Assembly (NCBI GenBank): GCA_965276785.1
Contig: OZ255629.1
Span: 3,844,001 to 3,908,000 of the forward strand
Direction: 5' to 3'
Length of the DNA stretch: 64,000 nt
Source of the DNA: LMUY01 sp965276785
GTDB lineage: Bacteria > Pseudomonadota > Alphaproteobacteria > Acetobacterales > Acetobacteraceae
The notes under the pieces were generated by a model that did not search any database, was not told where the DNA came from, and saw nothing but the letters and a program-made list of their open reading frames with translations. Positions 51,459 to 60,209 of the stretch are shown one piece after another (position 1 is the first letter of the stretch; each line of letters opens with the position of its first letter). The position numbers and the translations under genes are program-made.

Positions 51459-52370
51459 TCAAGGGCGGGACAGCGGCAGTTTGGTCCCTGCCACCGACCG
51501 CTCCACCACGACGCCGCGGCGGAAGCGGAACAGCTTGGCTGGGCGGCCGCCGGTCTCCTGGGTGACGTGCCCGGTTTCCTCCACCAGGGCTTGCTGCTCG
51601 ATCAGCCGGCGGAAGTTCTGCTTGTGCAGCCGCCGCCCCGCCACGGATTCGACGCCGCGCTGCAGCTCGAGCAGGGTGAAGCTGGGCGGCATAAGCTCGA
51701 ACACCACGGGGCGGTATTTGATCTTGGCCCGCAGCCGGGCGATCGCAGTGGCCAGGATACGCCGGTGATCGAAGCGCATTGCGCGGCCGGGCAGCGGGTC
51801 GGCGGCGCCGGTTTCGGCGATCAGCCCGGCCTCGAACAGCAGTTCGTAGCGCTGCAGGACCAGCTCTTCGTTCCAGGTGTCTGGCCCGAAGGTGACCGCC
51901 ACGCGCTGCCGCCGCTCCGCCATGCGGCCCGACCAAGCCGCCAGACGCGGCAGGATGGCTTCGATGACGGGCTCCGGGAGCCCGGCGCGGTGGTCCTCCC
52001 ATGGGAAGAAGTCATACCAGTTGCGCCAGCCGCGCTCGGTCTCGCCTGCGGGGCCGCCTTCGCGGGTCAGCCCGAGGTAGCTGATCGAGATGGCATGCAC
52101 GCCTGGGGCTGGGCGGCGGTCGCGGTCGGCAAAGGTGTAGAGTTGCTCCACGTAGCCGAGCGGGTGTTGCGTCTGCCGCTCCACCCAGGCGCGCAGGCCC
52201 GACTGCAGCGAGCGGTGCCCGACTTCGAGCGGGCCGGACGGCAGGGCGGACGCGTCCGCGATCGTCAGCACCCGCGGCTGCGCGTCGGCCACGGCCACCA
52301 GCACGGCGACCAAGTCCGCCTCGAGGGCGGCTCCCTCGCGGCGGCTGGTCGCGGCGGTCTCGGGACTCAG
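51459..52370 (-). CDS. nadQ: NadQ-type NAD regulator (NUDIX-like plus winged helix)
   Basis: About 303 residues. The body reads LPSGPLEVGHRSLQSGLRAWVERQTQ then LGYVEQLYTFADRDR, the typical alphaproteobacterial NAD regulator (COG4111-like) with a NUDIX-like domain. The C-terminal winged helix is MPPSFTLLELQRGVESVAGRRLHKQNFRRLIEQQ. The start is uncertain: a TTG at 52313 is canonical but trims the conserved region. The CTG at 52370, overlapping the preceding stop as CTGA, keeps it. The gene sits directly upstream of nadA and its likely operator. Confidence 0.82.
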   Translation of the reverse strand: MSPETAATSRREGAALEADLVAVLVAVADAQPRVLTIADASALPSGPLEVGHRSLQSGLRAWVERQTQHPLGYVEQLYTFADRDRRPAPGVHAISISYLGLTREGGPAGETERGWRNWYDFFPWEDHRAGLPEPVIEAILPRLAAWSGRMAERRQRVAVTFGPDTWNEELVLQRYELLFEAGLIAETGAADPLPGRAMRFDHRRILATAIARLRAKIKYRPVVFELMPPSFTLLELQRGVESVAGRRLHKQNFRRLIEQQALVEETGHVTQETGGRPAKLFRFRRGVVVERSVAGTKLPLSRP

Positions 52371-53965
52371 GTTCTCAGGAACTGCGCCGCCCTTTCCGCC
52401 AGCATCATCACTGCGGGCTGGATGTTCGTGGTTGGAATTGTAGGAAAGGCCGACGCGTCGGCCACGCGCAAGCCGCCGATGCCGCGGACGCGGAGCTGCG
52501 GGTCCAGCACGGCGGCCGCGTCGCTGCCCATGCGGCAGGTGCCGCAGGGGTGGTACACGGTGGTGGCGGTACGGCGGATGAAGGCCAGCAAGGCCGCGTC
52601 GCTGTCGCTGTCCGAAGGGGGCGCTAACTCCTGCTCCACCAAGCCGGCGAAGGGCGGGGTGCGGGCGATGCGCTGGCCGAGCCGCGCGCCTGCCACGGCG
52701 GCATGCCGGTCGGCGGGCTGCGACAGGTAATTGGCCTGGATCGAGGGCCGCTCCGCCGGGTCCGGGCTGCGCAAGCGCACGGCGCCGCGGCTGTCGGGGC
52801 GGCATTGGTTCCAGTTGATCATCATGCCCGGATGCTGCGCCAGCACGTAGCCAGGGGTGGGCGCCAGGCTGAAATTGATGAATTGGAGCTGGACCTCGGC
52901 TTCCTCGGCATCGGGCGTGCAGCGGGCGAACAGGGTGGCTTCGGTGGCGCCCACGGCCAGTGGCCCGCTGCGCCGGGCAGCGTATTGCAAGGCAGTGGCC
53001 GCGCTTCGCCACGGGCTGGCACGGATTTCGTTCAGGGTCCCGGCTGGGCGGGTGCGGTAGATTAGCCGCCCGATCAGGTGGTCCTGCAGGTTCTGGCCGA
53101 CCGCCGGGCGGTGCAGCGCCACGGGGATGCCGAACTCGGCCAAGGTGGCTGCATCGCCCACGCCGGACAGCAGCAGCAAGTGAGGCGACCCGATCGCCCC
53201 GGCGCACAGGACCACCTCGCGGGCAGCGCCGAACACCTGCCGCCCGGCGGCGCCATCGACCTCGACGCCGGTGGCCCGCCCGTCCTCGATCACCACCCGG
53301 CGCACCGCCACCCCCGTGACCACCTGCAGGTTCGGCCGCGTGCGGGCCGGGCGCAGATAGGCCTGCGCCGTGCTGACCCGGCGGCCCCGGAGCACGTTCA
53401 TCTGCACCGGGCCGGCGCCTTCCGTGGCCCCGTCGTTCACATCGGCCACCACGGGGAAGCCGGCCGCGCCGCATGCCGCGATGAAGGCTCTCGCGCCGGT
53501 TGAGAGCCGTCGCGGCTCGCTGACTGGCACCGGGCCGTCGCGGCCACGCGTCTCGCCCGCTGCCCCGGCCCAGCACTCCAGGGCGCGGAACACGGGCAAC
53601 ACGTCGGCCCAGGCCCAGCCGCGGGCGCCGGCTTGCGCCCAGCGGTCGTAGTCGTGCGGCGACCCGCGCAGGAACACCAGGCCGTTGACCGAACCCGAGC
53701 CGCCGAGCACGCGGCCGCGCGGCCAGACGATGCTGCGGTCGTCAAGCTTCGGCTCCGGCTCGGTGGCATAGCCCCAGTCGAACCGGCGCGACTTCATCAG
53801 CCGGGCGTAGCCGGCGGGGATGTGGATCCAAGGATCGCGGTCCGGCGGCCCCGCTTCCAGCAGGGTGACGCGCGCGGTGCTGTCCTCGGACAAGCGGGCG
53901 GCGAGGATACAGCCGGCGGTGCCGCCTCCCACCACCACGTAGTCGGATTGGGGGGCGGGCGTCAG
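52367..53965 (-). CDS. GMC-family oxidoreductase (choline/alcohol dehydrogenase-like)
   Basis: 532 residues from the proposed start, a normal GMC length. The ADP-binding motif is SDYVVVGGGTAGCILAARL, GMC signatures include GRVLGGSGSVNGLVFLRG and GAIGSPHLLLLSGVG, and the catalytic end is YHPCGTCRMGSDAAAVLDP with NIQPAVMMLAERAAQFL. The best start is CTG at 53965-53963, inside a CTGA overlap with the upstream gene. AAAGGA lies 9 bases before it. A TTG at 54061 would add 32 odd residues overlapping the neighbour by 100 bp. Substrate unknown. Confidence 0.9.
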   Translation of the reverse strand: MTPAPQSDYVVVGGGTAGCILAARLSEDSTARVTLLEAGPPDRDPWIHIPAGYARLMKSRRFDWGYATEPEPKLDDRSIVWPRGRVLGGSGSVNGLVFLRGSPHDYDRWAQAGARGWAWADVLPVFRALECWAGAAGETRGRDGPVPVSEPRRLSTGARAFIAACGAAGFPVVADVNDGATEGAGPVQMNVLRGRRVSTAQAYLRPARTRPNLQVVTGVAVRRVVIEDGRATGVEVDGAAGRQVFGAAREVVLCAGAIGSPHLLLLSGVGDAATLAEFGIPVALHRPAVGQNLQDHLIGRLIYRTRPAGTLNEIRASPWRSAATALQYAARRSGPLAVGATEATLFARCTPDAEEAEVQLQFINFSLAPTPGYVLAQHPGMMINWNQCRPDSRGAVRLRSPDPAERPSIQANYLSQPADRHAAVAGARLGQRIARTPPFAGLVEQELAPPSDSDSDAALLAFIRRTATTVYHPCGTCRMGSDAAAVLDPQLRVRGIGGLRVADASAFPTIPTTNIQPAVMMLAERAAQFLRT

Positions 53966-54543
53966 CGGCCGGCGTCCTTTGGCATCGCGGTGCTCTCGCC
54001 GGTGAAGAAGTTTGGCCAGCTCCGGGCGACGATCGGGCCATCGTCGCGGTAGGCGTAACAACTATTGAGCAGCGCCGGCTTGCTGCTGGGCGGCTGCTTC
54101 ACATGCTGCCCGGCTCGCTGCGAAAACAAGGTTTGGAACGCCACCGTCGCCATCTGCTGCAGCAGCTCGCGCAAATGGGTGCAACCGTGCACGCCGCCGA
54201 CCCGCTCGTTGGCCGCACGCAGGAAGCCGGCGCGGATTTGCAGCCCCACCAGGCTCGCGTAGTTGGGCGCGATTTCGGGGCAGATGCTGTAGGGGCTATA
54301 GTCGGTGGCGGCCTCGAAGGCCACGATCGTCATGGACTGGTCCACCGTCATGCGCATCGCCATGCCGTGCAACGGCTCTCCTGGCTCGACCGGGCCGCGA
54401 TCCTGCAGCTCGAAGGGGTAGGTCTTGGTGTCGGCCAGCCGGGCTTCCACGTCAAACAGCCCATCTTCCCGCTGGTATCCGTTCAGCTCGATTTGCCTGG
54501 TATGGAGGTGGTGGCGCGGGGTCTGGCTCGGGCTAAGCGGCAC
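53962..54543 (-). CDS. DUF2889 family protein
   Basis: 193 residues beginning VPLSPSQTPRHHLHTRQIELNGYQR; a GTG with CAGGAG upstream is used. Conserved DUF2889 pattern: REDGLFDVEARLADTKTYPFE, GMAMRMTVDQSMTIVAFEAATDYSPYSICPEIAPNY and VGGVHGCTHLRELLQQMATVAFQTLF. The function of this family is unknown. Its stop overlaps the proposed CTG start of the GMC oxidoreductase, so the two are probably coupled. Confidence 0.82.
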   Translation of the reverse strand: MPLSPSQTPRHHLHTRQIELNGYQREDGLFDVEARLADTKTYPFELQDRGPVEPGEPLHGMAMRMTVDQSMTIVAFEAATDYSPYSICPEIAPNYASLVGLQIRAGFLRAANERVGGVHGCTHLRELLQQMATVAFQTLFSQRAGQHVKQPPSSKPALLNSCYAYRDDGPIVARSWPNFFTGESTAMPKDAGR

Positions 54544-54607
54544 GGGGGTGTCTCCTGTTCGGCGCTGCAGCAAAGATATGGCGCGCCACAGGGGCCGGGA
54601 ACAGAGT

Positions 54608-55552
54608 TCAGGTGCGGAAGCGGGCCAATCGCACGGCGGTATGGCCTCGGCTGGCCCGCAGGCTCGGCATGACCAGCATGCATTCGTCGTGCGGGGTGCG
54701 GATTTCCGCCGTTCCATCCATCGCAATCAGGGTGTTGCGATACGGCACCACCTCGCCGCCGCGGAACGGCCGCATGAACGCGAATGCGGACGTGGTGGCG
54801 GTCACCGCCATGGTCACCTCGGCTACCCTGACGCGCTCGGGGGGCGCCAATCCCGGCCGCAACCCGGTATGGCGCAGCAGGCCATCGACGCTGGCCTGGG
54901 TGGTCGCGACGGTTGCTGCCTCCCAGTGCTGCCCCGCCTCGACCAGCACGGCGGCGGCGGGTCCGGGCTCAGTGAAGCGCGGATAGTCGATCAGGCGGGG
55001 GCCGCTGGCATGGCCGTAATCGGCGACCACCAGGGGCGGGACCCCGATGCCGGCCGCCAGGTCCTGCCCCTTGGCGCTGGGGCCGCTCAAGGTGAGCGGG
55101 TCGGACGGCCACAGCATCGAGTGCAGGTCGAGCAGCACGTCCACACGGTCGATGAGGGGGCGGATTTCGCGCGCCCGTTCCAGTTCGGCGGAGCGGCGGG
55201 GTCCGTCGAGCAACGCCGGGTCCCACACCCGGTTGAGGTCTTCGTCGATAAAGCGGGAGTTGGTTGGCTGCGCCGGGTCGAACCTGGCGAAGGCGGCGAG
55301 GTTGGCGAACCCGAGCGTGAGTTGGCCACGGCTGATTTGGATGCCATCGCGCAACATCCGGTCCAACACCAGTGCGCCGGCCAACTCGTTGCCATGCATC
55401 AGCGCGATGACGGCCACGTGCGGACCGGGGCGGCCGGATGCGATGGTGGTGAACCCGGGGATCCCGGTGTTACCGGCCAGCCATGGCGATAGCTCTGGCG
55501 CGGCCACCTGCACCGCGAAGTGCGGCGTCACGTCGCTGGCCCACTCGGTCAT
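54608..55552 (-). CDS. succinylglutamate desuccinylase/aspartoacylase-family zinc hydrolase
   Basis: 314 residues. The zinc site is in VIALMHGNELAGALVLDRML (H-x2-E) with the third ligand in VLLDLHSMLWPSD, the M14/AspA arrangement. The family deacylates N-acyl amino acids. It is 64 bp upstream of the DUF2889 gene on the same strand and may begin this minus-strand operon. No signal peptide is seen. Confidence 0.87.
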   Translation of the reverse strand: MTEWASDVTPHFAVQVAAPELSPWLAGNTGIPGFTTIASGRPGPHVAVIALMHGNELAGALVLDRMLRDGIQISRGQLTLGFANLAAFARFDPAQPTNSRFIDEDLNRVWDPALLDGPRRSAELERAREIRPLIDRVDVLLDLHSMLWPSDPLTLSGPSAKGQDLAAGIGVPPLVVADYGHASGPRLIDYPRFTEPGPAAAVLVEAGQHWEAATVATTQASVDGLLRHTGLRPGLAPPERVRVAEVTMAVTATTSAFAFMRPFRGGEVVPYRNTLIAMDGTAEIRTPHDECMLVMPSLRASRGHTAVRLARFRT

Positions 55553-55769
55553 TTGGTTGGGCTCATTTGGTTCGACAGGGCATTGGTCCCGCCAGGCATG
55601 CCCCGCTGGCGACAGAGCAGCCGGTGATCGCAGGGCCGGTCAGGGCTGGAGCGTTGGTCATCAGGCCACTCTATACGCAAGCGGCGCGGCGGCAACCGGG
55701 GGTGTCGCGATTGTATGCATCTGGGAGCGAAGGCTTGCAGCCCCTGCGTGCGGGCGGCAGAACCCCGGC

Positions 55770-57011
55770 ATGCCCGACGCCGGTCCGCCCGCCACGCCGA
55801 GACGGCTGCACCCGTTGCACCGGCTGTGGCAGGCGCTCCCCGCCGAGCGGCGCCGGAGCCTGCTGGCCCGGGCGGCTGCCCTGCTGGCGCCGCGTCCCGA
55901 CCTGCCGCCGCCGGCGGCGCAAGCCGGGCTGGTGGTGGCCGGGGAACTCGACCGCGCCTCCGGGCTGGGAGAAGGCGCACGCTTGATGCTCGCCGGGCTG
56001 GCCGAACTGGGCGTCCCCGGCTGGCCGCTGCGGGCCGGCCTGCGCGTGCCCGGCGACGCCGCAGACATGGCAATCCCCGATCCCGGACCGTTGCCGCCGC
56101 GTGTTCCCCTGGTGCTGCATGTGAACGCGCCGCATGTGCCGGCGGCCTTGCTTGGATTGCCGCGTAGCATCACGCGGGGGCGCCGGGTGATCGGCATGTG
56201 GGCGTGGGAGTTGCCGGTGGTGCCGCCGGGCTGGGCAGTGGGCGCCCGCTTCGTCCACGAGGTCTGGGCGCCGTCCCGCTTTACCGCCGCCGCCCTCGAG
56301 CCGTTGCTGCCGGGCCGGGTGCGGGTGGTGCCGTATTGCGTCGCGTCCCAGCCGCCCCAGCCCGCCGCCTTGGACCGCGCAGCGTTCGGCTTGCCAGACC
56401 ACGCGGTGATCGTGCTCTGCTCGTTCAGCCTCGCTTCCTCGTTCGAACGCAAGAACCCGCTGGGCGCGATCCGGGCGTTCCGCCAGGCGTTCGGCGCCCG
56501 TGCCGACCGGCTTTTGGTGTTAAAAATCTCCGGCGGGAGCCATTGGCCCGAGGATGTGCAACGTTTGCGGGACGCGGCGGGCGGCGCACCCAACATCCGG
56601 TTTGAGACGCGAACGCTGCCCCAAGCCGACAATGCCGCCTTGCTGGCGTGCGCCGACATCGTGCTCTCCTTGCACCGCAGCGAGGGATTTGGGCTGGTGC
56701 CGGCGGAGGCGATGCTGCTGGGCCGCCCCGTGGTCGCCACCAATTGGTCCGGCAACACCGACTTCATGGACGCCGAGACCGCTGCCTTGGTGCCGTACCG
56801 CCTGATCCCGGCGGTGGACCCGCGCGGGGTGTTCCAGGCACCGGGCGCCGTGTGGGCGGAGCCGGATATCGGCGCGGCGGCCCAGGCGCTGCAGCACTTG
56901 GCCGATGCGAAGGAGGCGCGCGTGGCGCTCGGCGCCCGTGCCCAGGCTGCGGCCCGGCACCGTCTCGGACCGGCTGCTTTGGCTGCGGCGTTGACGGCGT
57001 TGCAGCGGTGA
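55770..57011 (+). CDS. family 4 glycosyltransferase
   Basis: 413 residues with a GT-B fold. The N-terminal Rossmann domain ends near WELPVVPPGWAVGARFVHEVWAPS, and the C-terminal domain has LLVLKISGGSHWPEDVQRL, CADIVLSLHRSEGFGLVPAEAMLLGRPVVATNWSG, the GT4 E-x7-E nucleotide-sugar motif. It would act on a cell-surface polysaccharide precursor. The ATG of MPDAGPPAT is used. Its stop overlaps the next GT gene's GTG. Confidence 0.87.
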   Translation: MPDAGPPATPRRLHPLHRLWQALPAERRRSLLARAAALLAPRPDLPPPAAQAGLVVAGELDRASGLGEGARLMLAGLAELGVPGWPLRAGLRVPGDAADMAIPDPGPLPPRVPLVLHVNAPHVPAALLGLPRSITRGRRVIGMWAWELPVVPPGWAVGARFVHEVWAPSRFTAAALEPLLPGRVRVVPYCVASQPPQPAALDRAAFGLPDHAVIVLCSFSLASSFERKNPLGAIRAFRQAFGARADRLLVLKISGGSHWPEDVQRLRDAAGGAPNIRFETRTLPQADNAALLACADIVLSLHRSEGFGLVPAEAMLLGRPVVATNWSGNTDFMDAETAALVPYRLIPAVDPRGVFQAPGAVWAEPDIGAAAQALQHLADAKEARVALGARAQAAARHRLGPAALAAALTALQR

Positions 57012-58117
57012 GGCTGCTGGTGTGGCAGTGGGGCACGCGCGGGGCTGGGCCGCGCTATGCCTGGGAACTGGCCCAGGCGCTCGGTCAGGTGCCGGGCATG
57101 GCGGTGCCTCTTTCGCTCTCTCGCACTGCTGAAATCATGGCCAGCGGGGAGGCCGGGTGCGCCGTTCCGGTCGGCACCTATCGCGGTGCGGCCGGCTGGG
57201 GGGCGCGGATGGCGACCCTTCCGCTCGGCGCCCCCCGTCTGGCCCGGCGCTTGCGGCCGCTGCGGCTGGACGCGGCGCTTTGTGCCATGCCGGCGCCGAT
57301 GGATGCGGTGATGGTGGCGGCGCTGTGGCGTTTGGGCCTGCCTTATGCCGTCGCGGTGCATGACGCCGAACTGCATCCGGGCGACATCCTACCCATGCAA
57401 GCCGTGCTGCAGCGGTTGCTGCTGCGCCGGGCCAGCGCGCTGGTGGCGCTGAGCGCTCATGTGGCGGCGCAGCTTCAGCCGCTCGCCCACGGCCGGCCGC
57501 TGTTGCGCGCCCGTTTGTCTCCACTGCGATACGGGCCGGCAGCGCCGCCGCCGATGCGCCATGGCGGCCGGTTGCGCCTGCTCAGTTTTGGCCGACTGCT
57601 GCCGTACAAGGGGCTGGATTTGCTGGCTGAAGCGTTTGCCCAGTTGGCGCCGGGCCAGGCCGAGCTGCGCGTGGTGGGGACGGGGCCGGAAAGCCCTATC
57701 CTGGCGACACTCAGGCGCTTGGACGGCGTGACGGTGGAGAACCGTTGGGTGCCCGAGCCCGAGGTGGGCAGCCTGCTGCAATGGGCCGACGCGCTGGTGC
57801 TGTCGCACCGGGAGGCCAGTCAGAGCGGCGTTGCCGCGGCGGCTGTGGCGGCCGGGCGCTGGGTGGTGGCGACACGGGTTGGCGGGCTGGCGGAGCAGCT
57901 CGGCTGCTATCCCGGCGCGCGGCTGTGCCAGCCGGAGCCGGCGGCACTGGCAGCGGCGATCGGCAGCTTGTTGGCAGACCCGCCGGGGGAGAGCGGTCCG
58001 GTGGATTTGGAGTGGCACGCCAGCGCCGCTCGCCTTGCGCACAGGCTGCGCGCTGCGTTGGGGACGGGGGCGGGGTTGCCGATGAAGGCTAGGTCCGAAG
58101 GGTACTCTAGGCGGTAA
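57008..58117 (+). CDS. family 4 glycosyltransferase
   Basis: 369 residues, GT-B. LLSFGRLLPYKGLDLLAEAFAQL starts the donor-binding domain, and LVLSHREASQSGVAAAAVAAGRWVVATRVGGLAEQL follows. It starts at GTG overlapping the previous GT gene (GTGA), so the two glycosyltransferases are coupled and probably act in one surface-polysaccharide pathway. No other polysaccharide genes are adjacent. Confidence 0.87.
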   Translation: MRLLVWQWGTRGAGPRYAWELAQALGQVPGMAVPLSLSRTAEIMASGEAGCAVPVGTYRGAAGWGARMATLPLGAPRLARRLRPLRLDAALCAMPAPMDAVMVAALWRLGLPYAVAVHDAELHPGDILPMQAVLQRLLLRRASALVALSAHVAAQLQPLAHGRPLLRARLSPLRYGPAAPPPMRHGGRLRLLSFGRLLPYKGLDLLAEAFAQLAPGQAELRVVGTGPESPILATLRRLDGVTVENRWVPEPEVGSLLQWADALVLSHREASQSGVAAAAVAAGRWVVATRVGGLAEQLGCYPGARLCQPEPAALAAAIGSLLADPPGESGPVDLEWHASAARLAHRLRAALGTGAGLPMKARSEGYSRR

Positions 58118-58456
58118 GATCGCGTCCACGGCGGTCCGGTCGCGATGCGTGACGTAAGCCACTGATGAGGCAGTGGTTTTCTGCTGCGCCTGACGTCACT
58201 TGCGGGCTCGGCGTGGATGGCCGGATTAAGTCCGGCCATGACGGTGCAAGGACGGTGGGATAGCCGGGTTCCAGCATGTAGGCAGCCGTCCGGCTTGGTG
58301 CTGCGTGCAAGGAGAATGAGAAGTGAGCCCGCAAGAGGCCATCACCCCGGAGCGGTGCCGGGCCGGTTTCAGCTTGCCTCGGTCAATCGCGCCAACGCAT
58401 GGTCGCTGTTTTGGGCAGGGCGCCACCGCGGCGCCGAACCCTGAAAGGAACACGGC
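58118..58456. other. non-coding gap between the GT4 and ferredoxin genes
   Basis: About 340 bp with no supported gene. It contains a REP-like unit (58211-58244) and the sequence preceding the ferredoxin gene, where AAAGGA lies 9 bp from its ATG. No clear promoter was recognised. Confidence 0.4.
58211..58244 (+). repeat. REP-like palindromic repeat unit
   Basis: GCGTGGATGGCCGG with the partner arm CCGGCCATGACGG around a loop containing AAGT. It differs from the 40611 copy at only two loop positions, 17 kb away. Confidence 0.7.
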
Positions 58457-58774
58457 ATGCCCACCATCAACGTGACCACCCGCGAGAGCGAGGCCAAGCA
58501 ACTCGACGCCAGGGAGGGGCACTCGGTGATGGAGATCATCCGCGAGGGGGGTCTCGACGAATTGCTGGCGCTCTGTGGCGGGTGCTGCTCCTGCGCGACC
58601 TGCCACGTCTATGTGGACGCCGCCGACCTCGATCGCCTGCCGACGATGAGCGACGACGAGAACGATTTGCTGGATAGTTCGACCCATCGCAGGCCGGCCT
58701 CCCGGCTCTCGTGCCAGCTTCCGTTCACCGCCGCCCTGGACGGGTTGCGCGTGACGATCGCGCCCGAGGATTGA
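58457..58774 (+). CDS. 2Fe-2S ferredoxin (adrenodoxin/rhodocoxin type)
   Basis: 105 residues with cysteines spaced C-x5-C-x2-C-x36-C (Cys40, Cys46, Cys49, Cys86), the vertebrate-type ferredoxin pattern; the motif is CGGCCSCATCHVYVDA. Two extra cysteines (43 and 44) are unusual. Such ferredoxins pass electrons to cytochrome P450s or ring-hydroxylating oxygenases. The ATG has AAAGGA upstream. The reductase gene follows by 2 bp, but no P450 gene is in the window. Confidence 0.9.
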   Translation: MPTINVTTRESEAKQLDAREGHSVMEIIREGGLDELLALCGGCCSCATCHVYVDAADLDRLPTMSDDENDLLDSSTHRRPASRLSCQLPFTAALDGLRVTIAPED

Positions 58775-58776
58775 GC

Positions 58777-60015
58777 GTGCAGGCTGGGGTCGCCGCCGAG
58801 CGCTTCGACGCGGTCATTGTGGGGGCCGGGCATGGCGGCGCGCAGGCGGCAGCGGCGCTGCGACAGGCGAAGTTCGCCGGGTCGGTGGCGATGCTGGGCG
58901 ATGAGCCGGAACTGCCGTATGAGCGGCCGCCGCTGTCCAAGGAATACCTTGCGGGGGAGAAGCCGATCGAGCGCCTGCTGATCCGTCCGGCGGCGTTCTG
59001 GGCGGACCGGCAGATCGCGACGCTGATCGGCCGCCGCGTTACGGCGGTTGACCCGGCGGCGCGGCAGGTGTGCTGCGAGGACGGGTCGGTGGTCGGCTAT
59101 GGGAGCCTGATCTGGGCGGCTGGCGGCAGCCCGCGGCGGCTGGTCTGCTCCGGGCACGACTTGGTGGGCGTGCACACGCTGCGGAGCCGGGCCGATGCGG
59201 ACCGCATGCGCGCCGAGCTGCCCGGGGTGCGCCGCGCGGTGGTGATCGGCGGCGGCTATATCGGGCTGGAAGCGGCGGCGGTGCTGAGCAAGGCCGGCAA
59301 GCACGTCACGCTGTTGGAAGCGCTGGACCGGGTGTTGGCGCGCGTCGCCGGCGAGCCGTTGTCGCGCTTCTACGAGGCCGAACACCGCGCCCACGGCGTG
59401 GACCTGCAGCTCGGCGCCGCCGTGGAGTGCATCGAGGCGCAGGGCGGCCGCGTCTGCGGCGTGCGGCTGGCGGACGGGGCGGTGCTGCCCTGCGACATGG
59501 TGGTGATCGGCATCGGCATCGTTCCGGCGGTGGCGCCGCTGCTCGCGGCCGGGGCGGAGGGCAGCAACGGCGTTGCGGTCGATGCCCAGTGCCGCACCAG
59601 CCTGCCTGGCATCTTCGCCGTCGGCGACTGCGCGCTGCACGCCAACCGATACGCGGGCGGCGCCATGATCCGCCTGGAGTCGGTGCAGAACGCCAATGAC
59701 CAGGCGACCGTCGCCGCCAAGGTGCTGACCGGGGAGGATGCGAGCTACGATGCGGTGCCGTGGTTCTGGTCCAACCAGTACGACCTCAAGCTGCAGACCA
59801 TCGGGCTGTCGACCGGCCATGACCAGGCTGTGGTGCGCGGCACGCCGGCCAGCCGCAGCTTCAGCCTCGCTTACCTCAGGCAAGGCCGGGTTGTCGCGTT
59901 CGATTGCGTCAATGCCATGCGGGATTTCGTGCAGGGCAAACGCCTGGTGGCGAGCGCCGCCGCGGTTGACCCGGCGTTGCTGGCGGATGCCGAGGTGCCG
60001 CTGAAGGAGATGTGA
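58777..60015 (+). CDS. NAD(P)H-dependent ferredoxin reductase (rhodocoxin reductase-like)
   Basis: 412 residues. The FAD motif is DAVIVGAGHGGAQAAAALRQ, the contact region is LPYERPPLSKEYLAGEKP, and the NAD(P) motif is AVVIGGGYIGLEAAAVLSKAGKHVTLLE. The conserved end is GIFAVGDCALHANRY with the C-terminal dimer domain. It starts at GTG 2 bp after the ferredoxin gene, with which it forms a two-gene electron-transfer unit. The partner oxygenase is not encoded nearby. Confidence 0.92.
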   Translation: MQAGVAAERFDAVIVGAGHGGAQAAAALRQAKFAGSVAMLGDEPELPYERPPLSKEYLAGEKPIERLLIRPAAFWADRQIATLIGRRVTAVDPAARQVCCEDGSVVGYGSLIWAAGGSPRRLVCSGHDLVGVHTLRSRADADRMRAELPGVRRAVVIGGGYIGLEAAAVLSKAGKHVTLLEALDRVLARVAGEPLSRFYEAEHRAHGVDLQLGAAVECIEAQGGRVCGVRLADGAVLPCDMVVIGIGIVPAVAPLLAAGAEGSNGVAVDAQCRTSLPGIFAVGDCALHANRYAGGAMIRLESVQNANDQATVAAKVLTGEDASYDAVPWFWSNQYDLKLQTIGLSTGHDQAVVRGTPASRSFSLAYLRQGRVVAFDCVNAMRDFVQGKRLVASAAAVDPALLADAEVPLKEM

Positions 60016-60209
60016 CGCAGGCCGGTGCATGCCCAGCGCGCAGAACGAGCGATAAAGGGAGAAGGCAGGCGCGGCTGAACCGGACAGCCAAGTCGTGGCT
60101 GCCAACCTCGCTGCTGCGGATACCTACCTTGTCACCGACAGCCGGGCGGAGAGGCTGACCCGCTACGCCGTCGGCTTGCTGACCGCGTTATAGACGAGCT
60201 TTCACCCCC

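Noticed and set aside
55661..57376. 571-codon minus-strand open frame opposite the two GT4 genes
   Set aside because: Low-complexity composition with no domain, fully antisense to recognised glycosyltransferases.
60095..60193. 33-codon GTG ORF ending LTRYAVGLLTAL between the reductase and type III genes
   Set aside because: Readable but with no ribosome binding site or homology that I can recognise; possibly a remnant.
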